A stretch of DNA of 64,000 nucleotides from JAWKHR01 sp041394725 (GTDB lineage Bacteria; Acidobacteriota; Vicinamibacteria; Vicinamibacterales; SCN-69-37), in the NCBI GenBank assembly GCA_041394725.1, contig JAWKHR010000033.1, positions 1 to 64,000 of the forward strand, read 5' to 3'. The notes under the pieces are model-generated. The model did not search any database. It saw nothing but the letters and a program-made list of their open reading frames with translations, and was not told the DNA's origin. Positions 1 to 7,398 of this stretch are shown here, in pieces. Position numbers and translations under genes: made by a program. Every line of letters starts with the position of its first letter. Position 1 is the stretch's first letter.

Positions 1-547
1 CCTTCTCGAGGCGCGCCAGTTCCGCCGCGGCGTGGATGATGCGCCGGTTGAGCGCCCGCGCTTCCGGGTGCTGCGGGTCCGGATGCACGGCCGCCATGAC
101 GCGCTTCGGCCGGGTCTTCTCGCCCACGCCCACCAGCCACACCGGACACGGGCACTTGCGCAGGAGCTGCATGTCCACCGCGCCGTAGCCCCGCTCCGCC
201 TTGAGGTCGCGCCCGTGGTACCGCACGAGCAGGTCGTGCCGGCCGCGCAGCACTTCCTGGATGAGCGCCACCGACGGCTTGCCGCGCAGGATCCGGCCCT
301 GGATGGACGGACACTTGCCGCGGTGCTTCTCCACGGCCGCCTCGAGCCGCCGCGTGCGGCTGCCGAGGATGTCGGCCTCCATCGACGGCGACACGTAAGC
401 CCGCGCCTCGGACGGCACGTCCTCGACGACGTCCACGACGGTCAGCGCCGCGTCGGCGCGGCGCGCGAGATCGACGGCCTGCGACAGCGCCGGGTGCAGC
501 GGCGCGAGCGCGTCGATGTCCACGAGAATCCGGTTGAACGACAGCAT
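1..547 (-). CDS. UspE-like universal stress protein, 3' end outside window
   Basis: The minus-strand frame is open from an ATG at 547 to the window edge (182 codons, no stop). It begins MLSFNRILVDID, the typical first strand of a Usp domain. A first domain of about 145 residues contains a CPCPVWLVG strand, and a second repeat starts at KRVMAAVHPDP. This tandem layout is that of UspE-type double-domain stress proteins, which are cytoplasmic and of diffuse function. The ATG overlaps the stop of the upstream 79-residue gene by one base (TGATG), so the two are probably translationally coupled. The missing C-terminus prevents any check of ATP-binding motifs in the second domain. Confidence 0.75.
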   Translation of the reverse strand, partial: MLSFNRILVDIDALAPLHPALSQAVDLARRADAALTVVDVVEDVPSEARAYVSPSMEADILGSRTRRLEAAVEKHRGKCPSIQGRILRGKPSVALIQEVLRGRHDLLVRYHGRDLKAERGYGAVDMQLLRKCPCPVWLVGVGEKTRPKRVMAAVHPDPQHPEARALNRRIIHAAAELARLEK

Positions 548-786
548 CACGATTCGTCCGCGTCGCGCTGACGCTGCAGCTGCTCGACCAGGCCGCGCAA
601 CGCCATCACCGCGTTGGCCTGCGCCATGGTGGCGGTGTGATACGCCTCGAGGTCCACCTCCGCCAGGCGGGCGTCCGGCGCCAGGGCCTGCACGGCCGGG
701 TCGAGCGCCCTGACGGCGTCCGAGGCGGCCACGACGCCGGTCCAGGCGTTCTTCAGGGCCAGCAGCGGGTTGGGATCATGCGACAC
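547..786 (-). CDS. Small conserved-looking protein (79 aa) coupled to UspE-like gene
   Basis: I do not recognise this protein. It starts at a GTG (786-784) preceded at 5 nt by GGAGG, the best start signal in the frame; longer readings run back through the divergent fmdB gene and are not credible. The product is alpha-helical and Ala-rich, with no signal peptide or membrane segment. It contains motifs such as NPLLALKNAWTG and a C-terminal VEQLQRQRDADES. Its stop codon shares a base with the UspE-like start codon, so it is probably made with that protein and may be a partner. It is divergent from fmdB with only 24 bp between start codons. Confidence 0.6.
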   Translation of the reverse strand: MSHDPNPLLALKNAWTGVVAASDAVRALDPAVQALAPDARLAEVDLEAYHTATMAQANAVMALRGLVEQLQRQRDADES

Positions 787-799
787 GGGAACCTCCGGG

Positions 800-810
800 T
801 AGAATGAAGC
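800..810 (+). promoter_or_regulatory. Predicted -10 element of fmdB, leaderless geometry
   Basis: TAGAAT at 800-805 lies five bases before the GTG start codon of fmdB. No Shine-Dalgarno sequence fits between them, so a transcript started here would begin at or next to the start codon. No clear -35 hexamer is visible. Confidence 0.45.
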
Positions 811-1035
811 GTGCCTATTTTTGAGTACATCTGCCGGGACTGTCATCATCGCTTCGAGGCGATCGTCTCCGCGTCGCGTCCCGCGGTGTGCCCCACCTGC
901 CAGGGCCAGGCGCTGGACAAGCAGCCGTCGGTCTTCGCCGTGTCGGCCAGGGGCGGTGACGGCCCCGTCGCGGCGATGGCGCCCTGCGGTACCTGCGGCG
1001 ACCCGCGTGGGCCGGGCTCCTGCAGCCTGAACTAG
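811..1035 (+). CDS. FmdB-family zinc ribbon protein
   Basis: A 74-residue protein beginning MPIFEYICRDC. It carries two CxxC pairs (C8/C11 and C27/C30) spaced as in the FmdB/CxxC_CxxC_SSSS putative regulatory family. The C-terminal tail has three further cysteines (C59, C62, C71) in a Gly/Pro-rich context, also usual for this family. The start is GTG at 811, placed right at the conserved N-terminus. It is a single-gene unit, with a hairpin after its stop and a -10 element just before its start. The family is named after a regulator of formamidase and amidase genes, but most members have no proven function, so a zinc-binding role is the safest statement. Confidence 0.85.
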   Translation: MPIFEYICRDCHHRFEAIVSASRPAVCPTCQGQALDKQPSVFAVSARGGDGPVAAMAPCGTCGDPRGPGSCSLN

Positions 1036-1045
1036 GCTTTTCGAA

Positions 1046-1083
1046 GGGCCCGGCCGCCTGGCCGGCCGGGCTTCCGGTTTTGT
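1046..1083 (+). terminator. Hairpin terminator after fmdB
   Basis: GCCCGGCC (1048-1055) pairs with GGCCGGGC (1064-1071), extended by an inner G-C pair and outer G-U pairs. A short TTTT follows at 1078-1081. The U run is short and displaced, so termination efficiency is uncertain. Confidence 0.5.
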
Positions 1084-1116
1084 AACCTGGCCGTAACCCT
1101 CCCCCGGAAACACGGC

Positions 1117-1125
1117 TGCTAAGAT
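1117..1125 (+). promoter_or_regulatory. Extended -10 candidate for the lolA unit
   Basis: TGCTAAGAT at 1117-1125 fits an extended -10 (TGn plus TAAGAT). It stands only 10 bp before the lolA ATG, so RNA started here would lack most of the GGGAGG that looks like the ribosome site. Two GTAACC copies 11 bp apart (about 1082-1097) lie upstream and could be operator half-sites. Support is modest. Confidence 0.3.
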
Positions 1126-1135
1126 GGGAGGACGC

Positions 1136-1792
1136 ATGCGGTGGCTTCTGATTCCGCTCGCGGTCGCCGCGGGAGCGGCGACGGTGCTGGCCGGCCAGGG
1201 CATGCCGTCCGCCGACGCCCTGGCGGCGCGGCTGCAGGCCCGGTACCAGACCGTCCGCGACTTCACCGCCGATTTCACCCAGACCTACCAGAGCGGCGCC
1301 CTCGGGCTCTCCAGCCCGGAGCCCGAACGCGGCTCGCTCAAACTGAGCAAGCCCCTCCGCTTCCGCATGGAGTACAAGTCGCCGGAGAAGAAGATCTTCG
1401 TGGCCGACGGCGAGAAGCTCTACAGCTACTTCCCGGCCGATCACCTCGGCAGCGAGCACCCCATCCCGGAGCCGGGCCAGGCCTCGACGGCCCTGCTGTT
1501 CATCGCGGGCCGCGGCGACATCACGCGGGACTTCACCGCGTCGATGCCCGACGCGCAGCCGCCGAACCAGTGGGCGCTGGCGCTCAGGCCGCGCACGCCG
1601 CAGGCCGACTTCACGGCCCTCACGTTGTTCGTCGATCGCCAGTCGCTGCAGCTCCGCGGCTTCGGCTGGACCGATCAGGACGGCGGCCGGTCGGTCGTGA
1701 CGTTCACCGGACTGCGCGAGAACCGCGGCATCCCGGCGTCGGACTTCGACTTCACCTTCCCGCGCGGCACCGTCATCGAGCGGGAGCCCTGA
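1136..1792 (+). CDS. lolA: LolA-like outer-membrane lipoprotein carrier
   Basis: A 218-residue protein with a signal peptide (MRWLLIPLAVAAGAATVLAG) followed by the LolA fold. RYQTVRDFTADFTQTY is the hallmark first helix and strand. PLRFRMEYKSPEKKIFVADGEK and the closing VTFTGLRENRGIPASDFDFTFP match the conserved beta sheet. LolA shuttles lipoproteins across the periplasm from a LolCDE-type ABC transporter to the outer membrane. ATG 1136 was chosen over the in-frame ATG at 1124 because GGGAGG sits five bases before it. It lies directly upstream of a lipoprotein secretin, a plausible client. Length is close to the usual 200-220 residues. Confidence 0.88.
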   Translation: MRWLLIPLAVAAGAATVLAGQGMPSADALAARLQARYQTVRDFTADFTQTYQSGALGLSSPEPERGSLKLSKPLRFRMEYKSPEKKIFVADGEKLYSYFPADHLGSEHPIPEPGQASTALLFIAGRGDITRDFTASMPDAQPPNQWALALRPRTPQADFTALTLFVDRQSLQLRGFGWTDQDGGRSVVTFTGLRENRGIPASDFDFTFPRGTVIEREP

Positions 1793-1827
1793 CGCGCCGC
1801 CCGACCGATCCCGCAGACCGAGGACCC

Positions 1828-3801
1828 ATGCGCCGATACCCGTCGCTCGCCGCTCTCCTGCTGGCCGGGGCCGCCCTGTCGGGCTGCGCCACCACGTCCG
1901 CGCTGCAGCGGGCGCAGGCCGCCGACCGGCTCCGCGACTACGACCTGGCGGTGGCCGAGTACACCGAGGCGGTCCGCCAGCACCCGGACGACTACGAGGC
2001 GCGGGTCGGCCTGGACCGCGCGCGCCTGCGGGCCTCGCAGGCCCACCACCAGCGCGGCCGCCAGCTCTACGCCCAGCGGCGCTACCAGGAAGCGATCCTC
2101 GAACTGCAGATCGCGAACGAGACGAACCCGACGAGCCCGGACGTCGAGCGCGACCTGCGGCTGGCCCGCGCGGCGATGCGCGACGAGCTGTCACGGCCGC
2201 CCGAGGGCCAGACCACGCTCGAGGCCCTGCTCGCCCGCGCGCCCGACCTGCGGGCGCCCGGCCCGCGGCTGCCCGCGGCGACGCTGCCGGGCGCCCTCAC
2301 GACCGGCCGGCAGACGACCAGCCGCGAGCTGTACCAGACCCTCGGCGCGCTCATGAACCTGAGCGTGACGTTCGACCCGCAGTTCCGGGAGACGCCCGCT
2401 GAGGTCGCGCTCGAGGCGAACATGCCGCTCGACGACGCGATGGCGGTGGTGGGGCGCGCCACGGGCACGTTCATCGAGGTCACGGCGCCCGCCGCGATCA
2501 CGGTCGTCAACGACACCGCCGGCAAGCGCCGCGAGTACATGCGCGAGGCCGAGCGGGTGATCCCGGTCCAGAACGCCGACCTGACCCAGACGATCGACGC
2601 GCTCCGCATCGTCAACGACGCGCGCGCCATCGCGCCGATCCCGGGCATCAACGCGCTCGTGCTGCGCGACACGGAGGACCGTCTCGCGGCGGCCTCCCGG
2701 TTCGTGCTCGCCTTCGACAAGGCGCGCCCCGAGGTGATGATCGACGTCGAGGTGCTCGAGGTGAACCGCGAGACGCTGCGCGAGTACGGCGCGCAGATCG
2801 CCTCGCCCGGATCGCCCGGCATCGACGGCTCGCTCGACGCGAACCGCGAGGGCCTGAGCCTGGAGTCCCTGCGCAGCCTGAGCCGCGCCGACATCCTGAC
2901 CGGCGGCATCCCGGCGCTCTACTACCGGCTGCTCAAGACCGACTCGCGGACGCAGACGCTGGCGAACTCGACGCTCCGCGTCACCGACGGCGTGGAGGCC
3001 ACCGCGCAGTTCGGCGAGCGGGTGCCGGTGCCGGTCACGGTCATCCAGCCGATCACCCAGGGCGGCCTCAACATCCAGCCCCAGACCAGCTACAACTACG
3101 AGACGATCGGCGTGAACCTGACCATCACGCCGCGCGCGCACGCCAACGACGACATCTCGCTGGCCCTCGACGTCGAGCTGAGCTCGCTCTCGGGCACCGG
3201 CTACAACGGCCTGCCCTCGTTCGGGAACCGGCACGTGACGACCACGCTGCGCCTGCGCGATGGCGAGACCAACATCCTCGCCGGCCTCATCCGCGACGAC
3301 GAGCGGACGGCCCGCGAGAACCTGCCGGGCCTCGGGACCGTGCCCGTCCTCGGCAAGCTCTTCGGCCGCAACCGCCGCGAGGCCGAACAGACCGACGTCG
3401 TCGTCATGCTCACGCCGCACATCATCCGCGGCCTGACGATGAGCGAGGCCGACCTGACGCCGTACCTGCTGCCACGCGAGAGCTCAGGCGCCGCCATCCT
3501 CAACGACCCGGGCATGCCCCCGCCCCAGCCGCCCCGCGCCGGCGGTGGCGGTGGCGGCGGCGAGCCCGACGCTGTCGAGGCGCCGCGCGCCGAGCCTGTC
3601 GAGGCGCCGCGTGCCGAGCCTGTCGAGGCGCCGCGTGCCGAGCCTGTCGAGGCGCCGCGTGCCGAGCCTGTCGAGGCGCCGCGCGCCGAGCCTGTCGAGG
3701 CGCAGGCCTTCCCCGTGGGTCCGGCCACGCTGGCCGGCCAGCTGCCGGTCGCCCCGCTGACCGCGCCGCGGGCCGCGCCGGGATCCGCCATCCGCCGCTG
3801 A
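1828..3801 (+). CDS. TPR-fused lipoprotein secretin (GspD/PilQ superfamily) with repetitive tail
   Basis: A 657-residue outer-membrane channel subunit. A lipobox (LSGC, acylated C20) ends the signal peptide, and tetratricopeptide-like helices follow at about 30-120. An N1-type domain with ITVVNDTAGKRREYM comes next, and then the secretin core from about 300 to 545. The core includes RPEVMIDVEVLEVNRETLREYG and the terminal VPVLGKLFGRNRREAEQTDVVVMLTPHII signature. The tail holds Gly8, then five VEAPRAEP octapeptides (583-625) and a Pro/Ala-rich end. ATG 1828 has an upstream GAGGA. The fused N-terminal TPR is unlike classical GspD. Which secretion or pilus system it serves is not visible, since no ATPase or platform gene is adjacent. 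Confidence 0.85.
   Translation: MRRYPSLAALLLAGAALSGCATTSALQRAQAADRLRDYDLAVAEYTEAVRQHPDDYEARVGLDRARLRASQAHHQRGRQLYAQRRYQEAILELQIANETNPTSPDVERDLRLARAAMRDELSRPPEGQTTLEALLARAPDLRAPGPRLPAATLPGALTTGRQTTSRELYQTLGALMNLSVTFDPQFRETPAEVALEANMPLDDAMAVVGRATGTFIEVTAPAAITVVNDTAGKRREYMREAERVIPVQNADLTQTIDALRIVNDARAIAPIPGINALVLRDTEDRLAAASRFVLAFDKARPEVMIDVEVLEVNRETLREYGAQIASPGSPGIDGSLDANREGLSLESLRSLSRADILTGGIPALYYRLLKTDSRTQTLANSTLRVTDGVEATAQFGERVPVPVTVIQPITQGGLNIQPQTSYNYETIGVNLTITPRAHANDDISLALDVELSSLSGTGYNGLPSFGNRHVTTTLRLRDGETNILAGLIRDDERTARENLPGLGTVPVLGKLFGRNRREAEQTDVVVMLTPHIIRGLTMSEADLTPYLLPRESSGAAILNDPGMPPPQPPRAGGGGGGGEPDAVEAPRAEPVEAPRAEPVEAPRAEPVEAPRAEPVEAPRAEPVEAQAFPVGPATLAGQLPVAPLTAPRAAPGSAIRR
3574..3702 (+). 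repeat. 24-bp tandem repeat inside secretin gene, 5 copies plus partial
   Basis: Five 24-bp units (starts 3574, 3598, 3622, 3646, 3670) and nine bases of a sixth, reading VEAPRAEP in frame. Units differ only at a C/T wobble position in the arginine codon. The unit contains GAGCCTGTCGAGG, which resembles widespread REP-like intergenic elements. Because 24 is divisible by three, copy-number changes would keep the frame. Confidence 0.95.
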
Positions 3802-3855
3802 GGCCGCTCGTCCGGCCCTGGCCGGGACGCGTCCGGAACTGATCAAGAATAGAGC

Positions 3856-3884
3856 GCCCCCGGGGCCCTTTTCCCCCGGGGGGC
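3856..3884. other. GC-rich hairpin before the permease start
   Basis: GCCCCCGGGG (3856-3865) can pair with CCCCGGGGGGC (3874-3884, one G bulged) around a CCCTTTTC loop. It lies just before the weak SD-like GGCGGAG and the ATG at 3901. It could insulate the permease from secretin transcription or affect its translation. No U tract follows. Confidence 0.4.
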
Positions 3885-3900
3885 GGAGATACGTCGCGCC

Positions 3901-5118
3901 ATGTCGCTCCTGATGACGTTCGTGATCGCGTTCAAGGCGCTGGGCCGGAACAAGATGCGCACCGCCCTGACCATGCTCGGCATGATCATCGGCGTGGCCG
4001 CCGTCATCACGATGGTCGGCCTCGGCACCGGCGCGCAGGCCGCGATCGAGGAGCAGATCCGCAACGCCGGCACGAACATGGTGACGATCTTCCCCGGCAG
4101 CGCCAACGTCGGCGGCGTGCGCCAGGGCGGCGGGTCGTCGGTCCGGTTGAAGGTCGAGGACGCCGAGGCGCTGCGGGGCCTGCCCGAGGCCGAGTACGTC
4201 TCGGAGGGTGTCCAGACGCGCCAGCAGGTCGTCTACGGCAGCAACAACTGGCAGACCAACATCGTCGGCGTGCACCCCGACTACCAGGGCATCAAGTCCT
4301 GGAACATGAAATACGGCGCGTTCTTCAGCGACTACGACGTGCGCACGACCGCCAAGGTGTGCACGCTCGGGGTCAACGTCGCCAACATGCTGTTCGGCGA
4401 GGACGTGGACCCGACGGGGGAACAGATCCGGATTCGCAACCAGATCTTCCGCGTCGTCGGCGTGATGCTGCCGAAGGGCGCGTCGTCGAGCGGCCAGAAC
4501 CAGGACGACCAGATCTTCGCGCCGTACACCACGGTGATGAAGCGGATCCAGGGCACCGAGTTCCTGACCTATATCCTGGTCGGCGCGCGCTCGGCGGACC
4601 GCATGAAGGCGGCGGCGGACGAGATCACCGCCACGCTCATGGTCGCGCACGAGCTGACGAGCGAGGACGACCTCGACTTCCGGGTGCAGACCCAGGACGA
4701 CATGGTCGCGGCGCGCACCGAGACGTCGCGCACCCTGACGTCGCTGCTGGCCGGCATCGCCGGCGTCTCGCTGCTCGTCGGCGGGATCGGCATCATGAAC
4801 ATCATGCTGGTCTCGGTCACGGAGCGGACGCGCGAGATCGGCCTGCGCCTGGCGATCGGGGCGCGCGGGTCCGACGTGCTGTTCCAGTTCCTGATCGAGG
4901 CGGTCGTCCTGAGCGTCGTGGGCGGCGCCATCGGCATCGGACTCGGCTACCTGTCGGCCGAAGGGCTCCGCTACTACCAGGAAGTCCCGGCGGTCGTGCC
5001 CCCCAACGCGGTGGCCATCGCGACGATGTTCTCCGCGGGGGTCGGGATCTTCTTCGGCTTCTACCCGGCGCGGAAGGCCGCGGCGCTCGACCCGATCGAG
5101 GCGCTGCGCTGCGAATAG
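3901..5118 (+). CDS. MacB/LolC-type ABC transporter permease without adjacent ATPase
   Basis: A 405-residue inner-membrane permease. It has an N-terminal membrane segment (TALTMLGMIIGVAAVITMVGLGTGA), a large MacB_PCD periplasmic domain, and a C-terminal FtsX domain with three helices. That domain includes LLAGIAGVSLLVGGIGIMNIMLVSVTERTREIGLRLAIGA and the closing FYPARKAAALDPIEALR. This architecture belongs to MacB-like efflux and LolC/E-like lipoprotein-release permeases. No ATPase is fused or adjacent, so it must borrow one. A close paralogue, identical for its first seven residues, begins at 63119 next to an ATPase. Its neighbours here, LolA and a lipoprotein secretin, make a lipoprotein-release role tempting but unproven. 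Confidence 0.85.
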   Translation: MSLLMTFVIAFKALGRNKMRTALTMLGMIIGVAAVITMVGLGTGAQAAIEEQIRNAGTNMVTIFPGSANVGGVRQGGGSSVRLKVEDAEALRGLPEAEYVSEGVQTRQQVVYGSNNWQTNIVGVHPDYQGIKSWNMKYGAFFSDYDVRTTAKVCTLGVNVANMLFGEDVDPTGEQIRIRNQIFRVVGVMLPKGASSSGQNQDDQIFAPYTTVMKRIQGTEFLTYILVGARSADRMKAAADEITATLMVAHELTSEDDLDFRVQTQDDMVAARTETSRTLTSLLAGIAGVSLLVGGIGIMNIMLVSVTERTREIGLRLAIGARGSDVLFQFLIEAVVLSVVGGAIGIGLGYLSAEGLRYYQEVPAVVPPNAVAIATMFSAGVGIFFGFYPARKAAALDPIEALRCE

Positions 5119-5135
5119 CGCGCGCGTCCCGCGCG

Positions 5136-5156
5136 GCGCCCGACGATGACGGGCGC
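5136..5156. terminator. Hairpin between convergent permease and murA genes
   Basis: GCGCCCG (5136-5142) and CGGGCGC (5150-5156) form a perfect 7-bp stem around a 7-base loop, between two convergent stop codons. There is no U tract on either strand, so any terminator activity is a guess from position. Confidence 0.35.
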
Positions 5157-5181
5157 GGCGTGACCGGCGCCGCCCGCGCGC

Positions 5182-6441
5182 CTACTCCACCCGCTCGACG
5201 TCGCCACCGAGGTCGCGCAGCCGGTCCAGCAGCCCGGCGTAGCCGCGCTCGACCGTTTCCAGCCCGTGCACCCGGCTCTCGCCCTCGGCGGCCAGCGCCG
5301 CCGCGATGAGCGCCATGCCCGACCGGATGTCGCGGCTGTCCAGCGCCCGGCCGCGCAGGCGTGTCGGCCCGGTGACGATGATCCGGTGGGAGTCGCAGAG
5401 GAAGAGGTCGGCGCGCATCGCGCTGAGCTGCTCGAGCGCGAAGAGCCGCAGCTCGTACATCCAGTCGTGCACCAGCGTGCGCCCCTCGGCCTGGGTCGCC
5501 AGCACCGTCACGAGACTCACGATGTCACTGGGGAAGCCGGGCCAGAGTCCGGTCGCGATGCGACGGACGCCCACGAGCTTCGATGGCCGGACGACGAGGC
5601 GCTGGTCCGCGAGATCCAGGTCCACCCCCATCGCCTCGAGCACGGCGGTCGTCGGCTCCAGGTCCTCCCTGTGGGCGCCCGCGATTTCGACTTCCCCGCC
5701 GGTGATCGCGCCGACGACGGCCCAGGACGCCGCCTCGATGTAGTCGCCGCGCAGCGTGTGCGACGCGCCGCCGATCCGCGCCGGCGGCTCGACACGGATC
5801 GTCGAGGATCCGATGCCGGTGATCCCGGCGCCCATCGCGGCGAGGAACTCGCACAGCTCGGCGACGTGCGGCTCGCAGGCGGCGTGCCGGATCTCGGTGG
5901 GGCCCTGCGCCGCGACGGCCGCGAGGAGCGCCGTTTCGGTGCCGGTCACCGAGGCCTCGAGCAGATACATCGACGCGCCACGGAGGCCGTCCGGCGCGTC
6001 GAGCACGTGGACGGCGCCATCGGCCTGGACCCGCACGCCGAGCGCCTCGAGCGCCTGGAGGTGGGTCGTGATCGTGCGGCGCGCCGGGAAGTCGCCCCCG
6101 GGCGCGGCCAGCACCGCGCGACCGAGGCGGCCGACGAGCGCGCCCATCAGCAGGACGGACCCGCGCAGCCGGCCGACCAGCCGCGCGTCGGGTTCGGCGG
6201 ACGTCACCCGGGTGCACGTCACGCGCAGCGTCGGCGTGCCTTCGCCCTCGACCGTGGCGCCGAGCGACCGCAGCAACTCGAGCATCACGGCAACGTCGCG
6301 GATGCGGGGCACGTTGTGCAGCTCGCAGGTCTCGGGCGTCAGCAGGCAGGCGGCCAGCAGCGGCAGCGCCGCGTTCTTGTTGCCCTCGACCTCGAGGCGT
6401 CCCGAGAGCGCGCGCCCGCCGCGAATCAGCAGATCAGACAT
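5182..6441 (-). CDS. murA: UDP-N-acetylglucosamine 1-carboxyvinyltransferase, Asp-type (fosfomycin-insensitive form)
   Basis: A 419-residue EPSP-synthase-fold enzyme, the same length as E. coli MurA. It transfers enolpyruvate from PEP to UDP-GlcNAc, the first committed step of peptidoglycan synthesis in the cytoplasm. The N-terminal NKNAALPLLAA motif carries the conserved lysine. The catalytic loop reads PGGDFPARR, with Asp117 where most MurA enzymes have cysteine. Cys-to-Asp enzymes are known in Mycobacterium and Chlamydia; they stay active but are not alkylated by fosfomycin. It is the last gene of the nagZ-ldcA-mpl-murB-murA operon, starting on the base after the murB stop. Confidence 0.95.
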   Translation of the reverse strand: MSDLLIRGGRALSGRLEVEGNKNAALPLLAACLLTPETCELHNVPRIRDVAVMLELLRSLGATVEGEGTPTLRVTCTRVTSAEPDARLVGRLRGSVLLMGALVGRLGRAVLAAPGGDFPARRTITTHLQALEALGVRVQADGAVHVLDAPDGLRGASMYLLEASVTGTETALLAAVAAQGPTEIRHAACEPHVAELCEFLAAMGAGITGIGSSTIRVEPPARIGGASHTLRGDYIEAASWAVVGAITGGEVEIAGAHREDLEPTTAVLEAMGVDLDLADQRLVVRPSKLVGVRRIATGLWPGFPSDIVSLVTVLATQAEGRTLVHDWMYELRLFALEQLSAMRADLFLCDSHRIIVTGPTRLRGRALDSRDIRSGMALIAAALAAEGESRVHGLETVERGYAGLLDRLRDLGGDVERVE

Positions 6442-7398
6442 TCAGCGTCCCCCGCCCGGCCAGTCGCCGATGTACCGGACCTCGTCGCGCAGGCGGACGC
6501 CGAACGCCGCCTCGACGGCGTCGCGCGCCCGCTCGATGAGGGCGCGCACGTCGGCCGCGGTCGCGCCGCCCTCGTTGACGATGAAGTTCGCGTGGACGCC
6601 CGAAATCCGCGCGTCGCCCTGGCGCGCGTGCTTCAGGCCCGCCCGGTCCACGAGGGCCCCCGCCGAGGCGGGCACGTCGGCGGGCAGCGCGTCGCGCGCG
6701 CGGTCGGGATTCTGGAAGATGCAGCCGGCGCTCGAGAGCGCAAGCGGCTGCGTGCGCTTCCGGAACGCCAGCGACGCCCGCGCGACCTGGCGCAGCGCGT
6801 CGGGATCGCCGGGCGCGACCGCGAACTCCGCCCACACGAGGATCTCTCCCGTCGCCTGCAGCCGGCTCGTGTCGTACGCGAAGCCCATCTCGTCGCGCGG
6901 CACCGTGGCGACGGCGCCGTCGCGCGCGAGCAGGCGCGCCCGCTGGACGAGCGCGCCGATGTCGCGGCCCTGGAAGTGCGCGTTGCCGAAGATGGCGCCG
7001 CCGACCGTGCCGGGCGTGCCGGCCCACGCCTCGAGCGCGGCCAGTCCGTGCGCGATGGTCCAGCGCACCAGGCCGTTCATCGTCACGCCGGCCTCGGCGC
7101 GCACGGTGGTGGCGTCCGGCGCGCCGATGCCGCGCAGGCGCGCACGAACGACCGCGCCGCGCACGCCGGCGTCGGCGACGAGGACGTTCGACCCGCCGCC
7201 GAGCAGCGTCACCGGCACGGCCGCGCCGGCCGCGGCCGCGAGCACGCCGGCGAGCTCGGCCTCGGTCTCGACGTCCACGAGCCAGTCCGCCGGGCCGCCG
7301 ACGCGAAAGGTCGTGAGCGGCGCGAGCGGCGCGTTCGCCACGACGCGTCCCTCCCCGAGGAGGGTCCGGCACGCCGCCAGGAAGCGCGGCCCATCCAT
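6442..7398 (-). CDS. murB: UDP-N-acetylenolpyruvoylglucosamine reductase
   Basis: A 318-residue FAD enzyme that reduces enolpyruvyl-UDP-GlcNAc to UDP-MurNAc with NADPH. The FAD-binding stretches LLGGGSNVLVADAGVRG and AGTPGTVGGAIFGNA are present. So are the conserved RKRTQPL, HANFIVNEGGAT and the C-terminal glutamate region (LRDEVRYIGDW). The general-acid position, usually serine as in E. coli Ser229, is cysteine here (C226 in SAGCIFQNP). The ATG overlaps the mpl stop by one base (TGATG), supporting the start. In this operon MurB supplies the UDP-MurNAc acceptor that Mpl needs. Confidence 0.95.
   Translation of the reverse strand: MDGPRFLAACRTLLGEGRVVANAPLAPLTTFRVGGPADWLVDVETEAELAGVLAAAAGAAVPVTLLGGGSNVLVADAGVRGAVVRARLRGIGAPDATTVRAEAGVTMNGLVRWTIAHGLAALEAWAGTPGTVGGAIFGNAHFQGRDIGALVQRARLLARDGAVATVPRDEMGFAYDTSRLQATGEILVWAEFAVAPGDPDALRQVARASLAFRKRTQPLALSSAGCIFQNPDRARDALPADVPASAGALVDRAGLKHARQGDARISGVHANFIVNEGGATAADVRALIERARDAVEAAFGVRLRDEVRYIGDWPGGGR

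Noticed and set aside
1124..1135. Upstream ATG at 1124 as the lolA start
   Set aside because: The GGGAGG ribosome site lies between it and ATG 1136, and the signal peptide begins at MRW.
3574..3702. CRISPR-like repeat array
   Set aside because: Units are contiguous, with no spacers, lie inside a secretin reading frame and keep the frame.
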